64,000 nucleotides of DNA, from assembly GCA_014804795.1 (NCBI GenBank), contig JAAUZC010000035.1:19459-83458 (forward strand), written 5' to 3'. Shown here piece after piece: positions 42,171 through 50,428 of this stretch. Under the pieces are notes generated by a model, which had not been told where the DNA came from, made no database searches, and saw only the letters and a program-made list of their open reading frames with translations. The DNA comes from Lachnospiraceae bacterium (GTDB taxonomy: Bacteria > Bacillota > Clostridia > Lachnospirales > Lachnospiraceae). Every line of letters starts with the position of its first letter. The stretch's first letter is position 1. The translations under genes and the position numbers were made by a program.

Positions 42171-42953
42171 TCACAGCATAAAGATTTTATCTGAAATTTT
42201 CACTTTTTCATACAGAGCGGCATATTCGGATGCTTTTAATTCTGCGATATAATTCAACTCATAATTTTTATCGGGATAACGTTTTTTCAGGATGTCCACC
42301 GACTTATTATAGGCAACTGCGGCTTCTATGGCGCTGTCATAATATCCGACCAGATAATAGCTCCGTATATGGATTCTGGCCCGGTATTTTACGGCATTTT
42401 TTTCCCGTATCAGGGAAACACCGTGATAGGTATTTAAAATTTCTATATTTTCATAGCGATAATCATAGGAATCACCGTTGATAAATCGAAAATCTTTTCC
42501 CTGTACGGCATAGTTTTTGATGCCGTAGCGGGAGGGCAGCGTCACCTGCATACCGTAATCCGCGACAAAAAGATGGCCGCCCCGCCGCATGATTTTATGG
42601 GAAGCGTAGTAAAACAGATCTTCCAGATCGAATTTCAGCTCCAGTTCCGGTTCCAGATAATAGATAAAGTACGTTTTCATCAGATAAATAGGGGTGGAAA
42701 AGTAGATGCCGTTGTCCCGCAGATTGATCAGAATCACCCATTTTTCAAAAGAAAGCGGAAAAGTCTGCTTATAATCCAAAATTCTGTACGTGTGGTCAGA
42801 AAGAACCGAAAAAGCCAGAAGATAGGCTTCATGGGCTGCCTTTTCTTCCGGAAAACTGCCGAGGCTGATGTGCTTTTTCTTATGGGTTATGGAGGCACGA
42901 AAAGATGCGGTGCCGTCTTTCAGGGTGGTTTCATATACGCCGGGAAGGCTCAT
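42171..42953 (-). CDS. AP2-like domain protein with HNH-like centre
   Basis: 260 aa. Residues about 4-50 and 176-222 each resemble an AP2/ERF-like DNA-binding domain: YETTLKDGTASFRASITHKKK and YHGVSLIREKNAVKYRARIH followed by VGYYDSAIEAAVAYNKS. Between them, DFRFINGDSYDYRYENIEIL resembles the second half of an HNH homing-nuclease motif (H-x-N-G-x-x-x-D-x-R-x-x-N) but lacks its usual His. This suggests a domesticated homing-type protein. Its target and role are unknown; related proteins recur in Lachnospiraceae. Convergent with the lactonase gene. Confidence 0.6.
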   Translation of the reverse strand: MSLPGVYETTLKDGTASFRASITHKKKHISLGSFPEEKAAHEAYLLAFSVLSDHTYRILDYKQTFPLSFEKWVILINLRDNGIYFSTPIYLMKTYFIYYLEPELELKFDLEDLFYYASHKIMRRGGHLFVADYGMQVTLPSRYGIKNYAVQGKDFRFINGDSYDYRYENIEILNTYHGVSLIREKNAVKYRARIHIRSYYLVGYYDSAIEAAVAYNKSVDILKKRYPDKNYELNYIAELKASEYAALYEKVKISDKIFML

Positions 42954-43047
42954 GGGAAGACTCCTATATCGCTAAAATCAGTAATCTCACAATTGTAATT
43001 ATAAGTTATTTTTTACAAGGAAACAATACCGAGTTGTTAAAAAAAAT

Positions 43048-43097
43048 TTTAAATAGATATTGACTATCCTACAAATGTTTTCTATAATCTATTTAAA
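43048..43097 (+). promoter_or_regulatory. sdpRI promoter flanked by an 11-bp inverted repeat
   Basis: TTGACT (43060-43065) and TATAAT (43083-43088), spacer 17. TTTAAATAGAT (43048-43058) and its exact reverse complement ATCTATTTAAA (43087-43097) bracket the promoter, the layout expected of an ArsR-type autorepressor operator. Confidence 0.8.
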
Positions 43098-43128
43098 GAT
43101 TTGTTGAAATACTGTTGGAGGTGGCATA

Positions 43129-43398
43129 TTGGCGGTACACGAGATATTAGCGGCGTTGGCAGATGAAAACCGGAGAAAAATTCTGCAGAAATTGAAAGAG
43201 GGAAAAATAAACTCCGGTGATCTGGCAAATTCATTAAATATGACGCCTCAGGCTTTGTCATATCATTTATCAAAATTAAAAAAGGCGGATTTGATCTACG
43301 AAACAAAATTCAAAAATTTTATTTATTATGAATTAAATTTATCTGTACTTGATGAAGCTGTTATGTGGATTAATGAATTACAAGGAGGTCAAAAATGA
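43129..43398 (+). CDS. sdpR: ArsR family repressor, SdpR-like
   Basis: 89 aa, starting with TTG after GGAGGTG. Winged helix with SGDLANSLNMTPQALSYHLSKLKKADLI as recognition region; no metal-binding Cys, in line with SdpR rather than ArsR/SmtB. In Bacillus SdpR represses sdpRI until SdpI senses the SdpC toxin. Its stop overlaps the next start by 4 nt. The inverted repeat around its promoter suggests autoregulation. Confidence 0.85.
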   Translation: MAVHEILAALADENRRKILQKLKEGKINSGDLANSLNMTPQALSYHLSKLKKADLIYETKFKNFIYYELNLSVLDEAVMWINELQGGQK

Positions 43399-44054
43399 AA
43401 ACAAAGAAAACATTATATTTTATTTTGATGTATCTTCCTTTGGCGGCTGCCTTGCTTGCACTGCAATATCTTCCGGATAAAATTCCGGCACATTATGGAT
43501 TCGATCATCAGGTTACCCGTTGGGGAAGTAAATATGAGGCATTGCTGTATCCTATAGCAACTGTCTTAATAGGGTATTTTCTGCTTGCAATGGCAAAGGT
43601 TGCGGCGAAGCAGGAAGAGCATGGGGAAAACAATAAAAATGTTGTCATTGTGACAGGGATTTTAGTGTTGATACTGTTTAATGCCTTGAACGGTTATTTT
43701 CTTTACACGGGCTTTAACAAGGTAGAAAATCTCTCGTCAGTTCCTCTTGATATCAATCAGCTGATTTTTGGTATTGTCGGTGTGCTGATGATCATCGCAG
43801 GAAATATCATGCCTAAGGTGCGAATGAACTCTATTGTGGGATTGAGGACGCGTTGGAGCATGAAAAATGAAATAACATGGAAAAAATGTCAGCGTGCAGG
43901 AGGAATTTCTTTTATTGTCGGCGGAATCATTATGATCGGAGTCTGCATAACGATGAAAGGGACTTCCTGTCTATTGTCTGTTTTGGGAATATGGGTAATT
44001 CTGATCATTATTGATGTTTTCTTCACATATAGAATTGCCAAAACAAATGGATAG
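43395..44054 (+). CDS. sdpI: SdpI family membrane protein
   Basis: 219 aa with about six membrane segments: a DUF1648 part (DKIPAHYGFDHQVTRWGSK) and the SdpI part (IFGIVGVLMIIAGNIMPKVRMNSIVGLRTRWSMKNEITWKKCQRAGG). In Bacillus SdpI both protects from the SdpC toxin and relieves SdpR repression. No sdpC, sdpA or sdpB gene is seen in the window, so its toxin, if any, may come from other cells. Confidence 0.88.
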   Translation: MKTKKTLYFILMYLPLAAALLALQYLPDKIPAHYGFDHQVTRWGSKYEALLYPIATVLIGYFLLAMAKVAAKQEEHGENNKNVVIVTGILVLILFNALNGYFLYTGFNKVENLSSVPLDINQLIFGIVGVLMIIAGNIMPKVRMNSIVGLRTRWSMKNEITWKKCQRAGGISFIVGGIIMIGVCITMKGTSCLLSVLGIWVILIIIDVFFTYRIAKTNG

Positions 44055-44115
44055 TTTTATTAAGTTTGATATTAGGCTGTAGGGAAATTGCGAATAGAGA
44101 GCGGAGGATATTCAG

Positions 44116-45375
44116 ATGAGTGCAAGATATAAGATATCCAATAAAAACATTTACGGTTTTAAGACAAACATGTATCATATTTTTCTGTTAATTCCGGTTA
44201 TTTGGATATTGACATTTCTTATAGAATTCGGTCTTGGGCCGGTTTTGTACAAAATTTATCAAAAGGATGTTACACTGGAAGAGGGAGAAACAGGTACTAA
44301 GGCAGGGAGTGAGGTTCCCATTGCGGAGTCCATAGAAGATATGGAAAATTTTGACACCTTTACCATGATCTTAAGTGGTACGGTTCTCAAATATGACACG
44401 GTTCGCAGTGGGGAGAATATCTATCACAGGCTGCAGCTTCCCAGCGGAGAAAAAGTGATCGCACATATCAACAGAAAAGCGCTTCAGGAGACCGGTGAAA
44501 TCGGCATTTACCGTGCGCCTGTGGGTGTATGGAGAGAGTGGGAAGCTCCTGAAGAAATTATGGTCTATCAGAAGAATCTGGCAGTGACCGATCACTATAT
44601 TGATATGTACGGAGATTATGTGCCTGTGTTAGAGGAGACAGCTTATACAAGAACACTTGGCAGTGCGGCTTCCGCATGGCTTTATGTTATTGTTGTAATT
44701 CTATACAGAGTGATCGGTGTACGGAGAGGGCGTTTTGCGCCGGCAATTTTCTGGAAGAGCGATCCGCTTCTGCCAAAAAACGATATGGAGTGTTGGTGTG
44801 CGTCCACTTTTGCAATCTGGGCACATTCCTTTTCCATGTTGGAGGGCTGGCCTTTAGTCACGGGAGTACATAGAAACAGAAAAGCAGTTGCCAATTTTAA
44901 AAAGGTGGCGTTGGGAGAACAGTGGGACATCAAAAGCAGACAGGATGGTCTTCAGACAGTACATGAACTGGTGGAGAAACATGCGGGGAGACTGGATACC
45001 GTATATGCGGGTTGGGATCTGTGTCGGGCTACACAGCTCCTCGGCATGATGCATATGGTGAAGATGATAAACAGGGAAGAGATGGATCGAGAATTCAGTG
45101 CGGCCGGAAAAGTAATTCAGCAGCAGTTCGGCTCCTGGGAAGAGATGGCGGAAAGCTACCTGGGTGGCTATCAGGCATGGCTTGAGCGGACAGGAGAGCA
45201 GAATGCCGCTCAGTATACGGAGAGGCGCAAAAATATTTTCCGGACGCTGAAAGCGGATCCGGACGGCCCGTATTCACTGCCCTGGAGAACTGATCTGACA
45301 TGGATACCGGGAGGCAAAGGTGAGAGGACAGAGATAAAAAGAATCCTGTTCCGCTACCGGGCACAAGGGATATGA
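44116..45375 (+). CDS. DUF1266 membrane-associated protein
   Basis: 419 aa. Two membrane segments (about 16-40 and about 190-205) enclose an extracytoplasmic region of about 140 residues; the C-terminal 200 residues are a DUF1266 domain: WDIKSRQDGLQTVHELVE, YAGWDLCRATQLLGMM, SWEEMAESYLGGYQAW. DUF1266 is found in proteins linked to toxin immunity or secretion neighbourhoods, function unknown. It sits after sdpRI on the same strand, but with its own ribosome site and 61-nt gap. Confidence 0.75.
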   Translation: MSARYKISNKNIYGFKTNMYHIFLLIPVIWILTFLIEFGLGPVLYKIYQKDVTLEEGETGTKAGSEVPIAESIEDMENFDTFTMILSGTVLKYDTVRSGENIYHRLQLPSGEKVIAHINRKALQETGEIGIYRAPVGVWREWEAPEEIMVYQKNLAVTDHYIDMYGDYVPVLEETAYTRTLGSAASAWLYVIVVILYRVIGVRRGRFAPAIFWKSDPLLPKNDMECWCASTFAIWAHSFSMLEGWPLVTGVHRNRKAVANFKKVALGEQWDIKSRQDGLQTVHELVEKHAGRLDTVYAGWDLCRATQLLGMMHMVKMINREEMDREFSAAGKVIQQQFGSWEEMAESYLGGYQAWLERTGEQNAAQYTERRKNIFRTLKADPDGPYSLPWRTDLTWIPGGKGERTEIKRILFRYRAQGI

Positions 45376-45462
45376 TAGTGGTAATGGTGGAAGATCAGCT
45401 GACAAAGTATTTCGAATAAGAGAGCAGATATATTTATAACAGAGTATCACAGGAGTATATTT

Positions 45463-46482
45463 ATGGATTTTAAGGAACTGATGAACTCCCGGGAATATGA
45501 TTTTTTGCGGGAAAATCCCAGACTTGGCAGACGGATCATCCTGCTTGGTCTCGGCGGAAGTTATGCTTATGGCACCAACAATGAGAACAGTGATATTGAT
45601 TTCAGAGGCATTACACTGAATATTCCCTCCGATCTGCTTGGCCTTACAGAGTTTGAGCAATATGAAGATGGCCATACGGATACGGTTATTTATTCGTTTA
45701 ATAAGATTGTAAAGCTGCTTTTGGAATGCAATCCGAATACCATAGAGCTTTTGGGGCTGGATGAGGAACAGTATCTGATTAAAACAGCGCTGGGGCAGGA
45801 ATTGCTTTCACACAAAGAACTGTTTTTATCCAAAAGAGCGGCAAAATCATTTGGAGGCTATGCAGGTGCGCAGCTGCGTAGACTGCAAAATGCCATTGCG
45901 AGGGATTCCATGCCTCAGCCGGAAAAGGAGCAGCATATTTACAACTCTGTGAAGAATGCGCTGGAAGATTTTGAACGAAATAATGAGTTGTCGGGCAAGG
46001 GAAGCATTCATGTTTATATAGACAAAGCCGAAAATTCGGAGCTGGAAACCGAAATATTTATTGATGCGGCATATAAACATCTTCCTCTGCGGGACTATCG
46101 AAATATGCTCCATGTCATGAATAATGTGATCAGAGACTATGATAAGATTGGGAAGCGCAACAGAAAAAAGGATGATAATCATTTAAATAAGCATGCGATG
46201 CATCTGATCCGTCTTTTTATGATGGCGATAGATATTCTGGAAAAAGGGGAAATCAGAACCCATAGAAAAGATGATGCAGATTTATTGAGAAGTATCCGGA
46301 AGGGCGATTTTCAAAAAGAGGACAAAACGTTTTCCGATGCATTTTATGATCTGCTTGCCGATTATGAAAACAGACTGGAAACGGCAACCCGGAATTCAAA
46401 GCTGCCGGACAATCCGGACATGGAGAAGGTTGAGCGGTTCGTGGAATATATGAACAGAAAGGCGATAGACGGTGATATATGA
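45463..46482 (+). CDS. RlaP-type nucleotidyltransferase-fold protein (copy 1)
   Basis: 339 aa. The polymerase-beta motif GGSYAYGTNNENSDIDFRG (Gly-Ser about 32-33, Asp about 44 and 46) fits the minimal nucleotidyltransferase fold of the COG3541/RlaP group. In other bacteria RlaP genes lie with RNA ligases and are linked with RNA repair. The remainder is helical (about 160-339). The next gene starts 4 nt before this one ends and is a divergent paralogue, so the two are probably translated together. Confidence 0.75.
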   Translation: MDFKELMNSREYDFLRENPRLGRRIILLGLGGSYAYGTNNENSDIDFRGITLNIPSDLLGLTEFEQYEDGHTDTVIYSFNKIVKLLLECNPNTIELLGLDEEQYLIKTALGQELLSHKELFLSKRAAKSFGGYAGAQLRRLQNAIARDSMPQPEKEQHIYNSVKNALEDFERNNELSGKGSIHVYIDKAENSELETEIFIDAAYKHLPLRDYRNMLHVMNNVIRDYDKIGKRNRKKDDNHLNKHAMHLIRLFMMAIDILEKGEIRTHRKDDADLLRSIRKGDFQKEDKTFSDAFYDLLADYENRLETATRNSKLPDNPDMEKVERFVEYMNRKAIDGDI

Positions 46483-47237
46483 AAAGAGAAATAATAGATA
46501 AACTGACAGAAATAGAAAAGAGAGAAAATGTCACGGTCCTGCATGCCGTAGAATCCGGAAGCAGAGCCTGGGGTGTGGAATCCCCGGACAGCGATTATGA
46601 TGTGAGATTCATTTATGTAAGGCCAAAAAATGAGTATCTACGTATTCAGGAAAAGCGGGATGTGATTGAGTGGCAGCTTGATGAAGTGCTTGATATCAAC
46701 GGATGGGATTTAAAGAAAACTCTTGCGCAGTTCCATAAAGGAAATGCCACATTGTTTGAATGGGCAAATTCTCCTGTGGTATATAAGACTACAGAGCTGT
46801 GGAGGGAAATCTACAATGCCGGCAGTCAGTATTTCTCGGAAAAAGCTGCATTATATCACTATTACGGCACGGCCAAAAGTACCTGCAAACAGTATCTTCA
46901 GGAAGAGTATGTGAGATATAAAAAGTATATTTATGCGCTTAGACCGCTACTGGCCTGCAGATTTATAGAAGAATACCACAGTATTCCGCCGGTGAGGTTT
47001 GATAAACTTCTATTACAGAAGCTGCCGCAGGAACTCGCAGAAAATATTGACAGAATGCTTGAAATAAAAGCACAGAGCGATGAAAAAGATTTAAAACCCC
47101 ACATGCCCGTGATCAGAGAATATATTGAGAATGAGATAATGCGATATGAACGGATATTAAAGGAAACGGCGGATGACAGAAAACCGGATTGGGAAGGATT
47201 GGATAAAGTATTTTTGTGGGCTTTACAACAGATATAG
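46479..47237 (+). CDS. RlaP-type nucleotidyltransferase-fold protein (copy 2)
   Basis: 252 aa. Motif ESGSRAWGVESPDSDYDVRF (Gly-Ser about 27-28, Asp about 39 and 41), followed by the RlaP-typical DVIEWQLDEVLDINGWDLKK and NATLFEWANSPVVY. Shorter than its upstream neighbour and closer to the RlaP (PF10127) standard. No RNA ligase is nearby. It ends before a region with a LytTR-like repeat and a strong hairpin. Confidence 0.8.
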   Translation: MKREIIDKLTEIEKRENVTVLHAVESGSRAWGVESPDSDYDVRFIYVRPKNEYLRIQEKRDVIEWQLDEVLDINGWDLKKTLAQFHKGNATLFEWANSPVVYKTTELWREIYNAGSQYFSEKAALYHYYGTAKSTCKQYLQEEYVRYKKYIYALRPLLACRFIEEYHSIPPVRFDKLLLQKLPQELAENIDRMLEIKAQSDEKDLKPHMPVIREYIENEIMRYERILKETADDRKPDWEGLDKVFLWALQQI

Positions 47238-47253
47238 TCTAAAAGGGTATATT

Positions 47254-47284
47254 TTTCATTCCAATTTAAAGCGGTTTCATTCCA
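47254..47284 (+). promoter_or_regulatory. 21-bp-period direct repeat, possible LytTR site
   Basis: TTTCATTCCA occurs at 47254-47263 and again at 47275-47284, period exactly 21 bp, the spacing used by LytTR-family activators. It is upstream of the LytTR response-regulator gene. Confidence 0.65.
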
Positions 47285-47307
47285 TTTAACATAAGAAAAT
47301 AAAAATT

Positions 47308-47349
47308 ATGCCGATAAAATAAGTAGATTATTATTTTATCGGCATTTTT
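47308..47349 (+). terminator. 15-bp perfect terminator hairpin
   Basis: ATGCCGATAAAATAA (47308-47322) pairs exactly with TTATTTTATCGGCAT (47331-47345), loop 8 nt, then TTTTG. It ends only about 15 nt before the response-regulator start codon, directly ahead of its GAGGTG site. Confidence 0.85.
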
Positions 47350-47364
47350 GAGGTGTGACATTTG

Positions 47365-48075
47365 ATGAAGATCGCAATTGTGGATGATGAAAAGATTATC
47401 CGGGAAGAGATAGAAAATCTGATCAGGGAGAGAAAGCCGGACTGTTATATAGAAAGTTTTGAGTCCGGAGATGCGCTTCTTCTGGCGGAAAAACAATACG
47501 ATATAGTATTTTTGGATATTCAGCTGGAGGGAAGAAACGGTATTGATACTGCAAGAATACTGCGGCAAAAATCGGAAAGTACAGTGCTTATTTTTGTTAC
47601 CGGAGCAAAAGATTATGTTTTTCAGGCCTTTGATGTGGCAGCGTTCCATTATCTTTTAAAGCCTCTTGAAAGAACAAAATTTGAGGAAGTACTGGATAGA
47701 GCCCTGCGGGAAGCGGAAAAGAAGAAAAAAACGGAAACAGAGCTTTTGCTCATTAAAACCAGAAACCGTACTATTCCAATGCCAAAAAGTAATATTCTTT
47801 ATGTGGAAAGCAGAGGAAAGAAGGCAGAAGTACATACTGCGAAAGAAACGCTGGAGATGTATGCGTCCTTAAACGGTCTGGAGTCTGATCTGGGGGCAGG
47901 ATTTTACCGCTGCCACCGGGGATATCTGGTCAATATGGCACATGTGTCGGAATACTATCATGACAGTATTCTTTTGACAAGCGGCGAAACGATTTATCTG
48001 GCAAAGGAAAAATATCCGGAGTTTGTGAAAGAATATATGCATTATCTGAAAAACGGGGGAACATCCTATGGCTGA
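47365..48075 (+). CDS. LytTR-family response regulator
   Basis: 236 aa. Receiver domain (about 1-118, phospho-acceptor Asp about 51 in VFLDIQLEG) and LytTR DNA-binding domain (about 135-232, IPMPKSNILYVESRGKKAEVH and FYRCHRGYLVNM). The start at 47365 follows GAGGTG; a TTG three bases before is an alternative. It overlaps the kinase gene by 8 nt. LytTR proteins bind 9-10-bp direct repeats at about 21-22-bp period, as seen upstream at 47254-47284. I infer that it controls the kinase and the following seven genes. Confidence 0.9.
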   Translation: MKIAIVDDEKIIREEIENLIRERKPDCYIESFESGDALLLAEKQYDIVFLDIQLEGRNGIDTARILRQKSESTVLIFVTGAKDYVFQAFDVAAFHYLLKPLERTKFEEVLDRALREAEKKKKTETELLLIKTRNRTIPMPKSNILYVESRGKKAEVHTAKETLEMYASLNGLESDLGAGFYRCHRGYLVNMAHVSEYYHDSILLTSGETIYLAKEKYPEFVKEYMHYLKNGGTSYG

Positions 48076-49651
48076 GATGGCGGCCGATATCAGTGAAATC
48101 ATCACATTTTTATTACAGGGATGCTGCCTGCAGTATTTTTTCGGCAGTTTTCTGGAGAGCAGGATTTCCGGGAGACGGAAAAATGCCGTTGTTGTTTCTG
48201 TATGTTACTGTATGATGAAGATAGCGTTTGCTTATCTGCTGCCTGCAGGGGAAGCGAGTGCCGGCAGTTCTTACCGGTTTTTATTGCAGTGTATCATGCT
48301 GCCGGTTTTTGTATTTTGTTTTTACAGGGCGGCAAAAACAATCACAATTTTTTTGCTCACAGTCTTTCAGGCATTAAGTGAGATCAGTTTTTTTATCGGT
48401 TATATGATAATGAGTCTGAGCAGCCCTGTGTTGGAATTTGAAACTTATTTTTTCACTCTGGGATACATTGATGCTGTCCCTTTTGAATGGCTCATCCGGT
48501 TTACGGCAGTTATGCTGCAGGTTTTATGCTGTATCTGCTGGGTTTGTATCCTTTATTTTTCTTTGAGAAAAACTGTCAGCACCTTTCGGGAAAAAGATTA
48601 TGAAATGCACAGGACGGAACTTCTGTTTATTCTGACGCCGGGACTTGTGGGGCTTTTGCTTTGTGTTCTTCTGCGTATCATTATGGTGACGATGGAAAAT
48701 GGCATGCCGTCCCTTTTGTATGACAGATATCCTGTTTTGCGCATTGTAATTCCGGCCATTTTATTATTGTCGTTATTGTCCATTCTTTACAGCGTTAAAC
48801 TGTTTCAGGATATGATCCTGCTTGGCAGGGAACGGGACAGCAGAATCATATTGGAACAGCAGATCGACAATATGCAGGCGCATATGGGAGAGATGGAGCA
48901 TCTTTATGCAGGTGTGCGAAGCCTCAGGCATGATATGAAAAATACGATGGCGGTGCTGATGCGTTTATCCGCCGCGGATGACAGAAGTGAAAAGGCCGAA
49001 TTTACCGCTTATTTGGCGGAACTGAACCGGAGTTTTGACAGACTGGAACTTCAGTTTCGGACCGGGAACGCGGTGGCGGACGCACTGCTTAACATGAAAT
49101 ATCATGAGATAAGCCGTTGGTTTTCAGGTGTCAGCGCAAGCGATATGCCGAAGGATTGTGAGTATGGGAATTGTGAAACATTTGAATTTGATGCAAAAAA
49201 CCTTCTGTTTCCCGGAAATCTCGCCATCCAAAGTTATGACATAGGTGTCATTTTAGGAAACGCGCTGGATAATGCAATAGAAGCCTGTAAACGGCTTGTA
49301 AAAAATAATCCGCAGGCAAAGCCTTTTATCAGGTTGTCTTCCTTTCAAAGAGGAAAATTTTTCTTTCTGGAAATTGCAAACAGTTTCGACGGGAAACTGA
49401 AAAAAGGCAGCCGGTCCGAATTTCCGGAGACACTGAAAACGGATAGACAAATACATGGTATTGGTTTTGCCAATATGAAAAAGACCGCGGAAAAATATGG
49501 CGGTGCGGTGGACTTTTCTGTGGAAGGTAATCCGGGTAATACAGAAAATATGCCCGGTTTTGCAATATTTACCTTATCTGTTATGATGAAGAACCCGGTC
49601 AATATGCTGCAGACTGACTGTGTGTTCCATGAAAGGAGGGAAGAGGATTAA
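48068..49651 (+). CDS. GHKL sensor histidine kinase (AgrC-like)
   Basis: 527 aa. Six or so membrane segments in the first 245 residues form the sensing part; a dimerisation helix carries SLRHDMKN with the phospho-His (about 288); the GHKL ATPase follows (VILGNALDNAIEACKR as N-box, then GIGFANMKKTAEKYGG). This layout is typical of AgrC-type kinases that sense peptides, but no agrB/agrD is near. Only 45 nt separate it from the next gene, so the seven-gene block is probably read from the same transcript. Confidence 0.88.
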   Translation: MAEMAADISEIITFLLQGCCLQYFFGSFLESRISGRRKNAVVVSVCYCMMKIAFAYLLPAGEASAGSSYRFLLQCIMLPVFVFCFYRAAKTITIFLLTVFQALSEISFFIGYMIMSLSSPVLEFETYFFTLGYIDAVPFEWLIRFTAVMLQVLCCICWVCILYFSLRKTVSTFREKDYEMHRTELLFILTPGLVGLLLCVLLRIIMVTMENGMPSLLYDRYPVLRIVIPAILLLSLLSILYSVKLFQDMILLGRERDSRIILEQQIDNMQAHMGEMEHLYAGVRSLRHDMKNTMAVLMRLSAADDRSEKAEFTAYLAELNRSFDRLELQFRTGNAVADALLNMKYHEISRWFSGVSASDMPKDCEYGNCETFEFDAKNLLFPGNLAIQSYDIGVILGNALDNAIEACKRLVKNNPQAKPFIRLSSFQRGKFFFLEIANSFDGKLKKGSRSEFPETLKTDRQIHGIGFANMKKTAEKYGGAVDFSVEGNPGNTENMPGFAIFTLSVMMKNPVNMLQTDCVFHERREED

Positions 49652-49696
49652 AGGAAGCGGCGAACTATTATTTTGAACAATGGAAGGAGGAAATGT

Positions 49697-50428
49697 ATGA
49701 GTATGGATTTATCGTTTATATCTGATACCTATACGCAGCAGATTCTGCACCAGTTAAAAAAAGCAACGGAACAGAAGGCGGAAAAAGTGCAGAACAAAAC
49801 GGATTTTGGCAGTGTTTTGTCATCAAAAGATGCCTCCGATAAGGTATCATCGAAAGAAGCGAAAGAGTATGTGTCGTATCTGAAAGAAAAATATGGTGAT
49901 GTATCCGTAAAAAGCGTTGGCAGGGATCAGAAGAGCATGGACAATCTGGGGATGGGAACTGCAGGCATGGGAAATGTGGTGATTGCGCCGAATATTCTCG
50001 AACAGATGGCAAATGATCCGGAAAAAGCGGCTTACTATGAGGAAAAGATACAGGACTATTTCGATGGCCTGCCCAGATTGCAGGCTGAGATTTCGGCTAT
50101 GGGGCATGAAATTCATTCCAGCGGCATTGTGATTCACTCGGACGGTACTGTGACGCACTATGTCACCGGAGATTTAAAACCGGAAGAGAGGGCCAAAATC
50201 GAGGCACGGATAAAGGCCGAGGATGAGGAGAAGGCAAAACGTCGTCAAATGTATTTTATCCAAAGCAAGGAAGCTGCCGCAAGGCGCGCGCAGGATTTGG
50301 AAAATTATTATAAGCATCAACTGATGAAAAACAGTTTTCGCTCGGACCTTTTCGGAGAGCAAACGGTTCTGACTGACAGAGGAACCGACTGGTTATCAGC
50401 GTTTGCTTATATGGGAGGGCATATCTAA
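49697..50428 (+). CDS. Block protein 1 (DUF6033-like), paralogue of protein 2
   Basis: 243 aa, no signal peptide or membrane segment. After a flexible N-terminus with FGSVL (Phe 37), residues about 55-160 carry VSYLKEKYGDVSVKSVGRDQ, APNILEQMANDPEKAAYY and SSGIVIHSDGTVTHYVTGD; the C-terminus is a charged coil. The middle matches protein 2 closely (APNIxEQMANDPEK). I recall this as DUF6033, unverified. The start is fixed by GGAGGAAATGT before ATG 49697. First of seven tightly packed genes after the LytTR/GHKL pair. Confidence 0.75.
   Translation: MSMDLSFISDTYTQQILHQLKKATEQKAEKVQNKTDFGSVLSSKDASDKVSSKEAKEYVSYLKEKYGDVSVKSVGRDQKSMDNLGMGTAGMGNVVIAPNILEQMANDPEKAAYYEEKIQDYFDGLPRLQAEISAMGHEIHSSGIVIHSDGTVTHYVTGDLKPEERAKIEARIKAEDEEKAKRRQMYFIQSKEAAARRAQDLENYYKHQLMKNSFRSDLFGEQTVLTDRGTDWLSAFAYMGGHI

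Noticed and set aside
43395..44054. A nearby SdpC-type toxin gene
   Set aside because: No small exported peptide gene or sdpAB homologue was found within several kb on either strand.
47365..49651. Agr-type quorum system
   Set aside because: The kinase and regulator types fit, but no agrB-like protease or agrD-like peptide frame is seen nearby.
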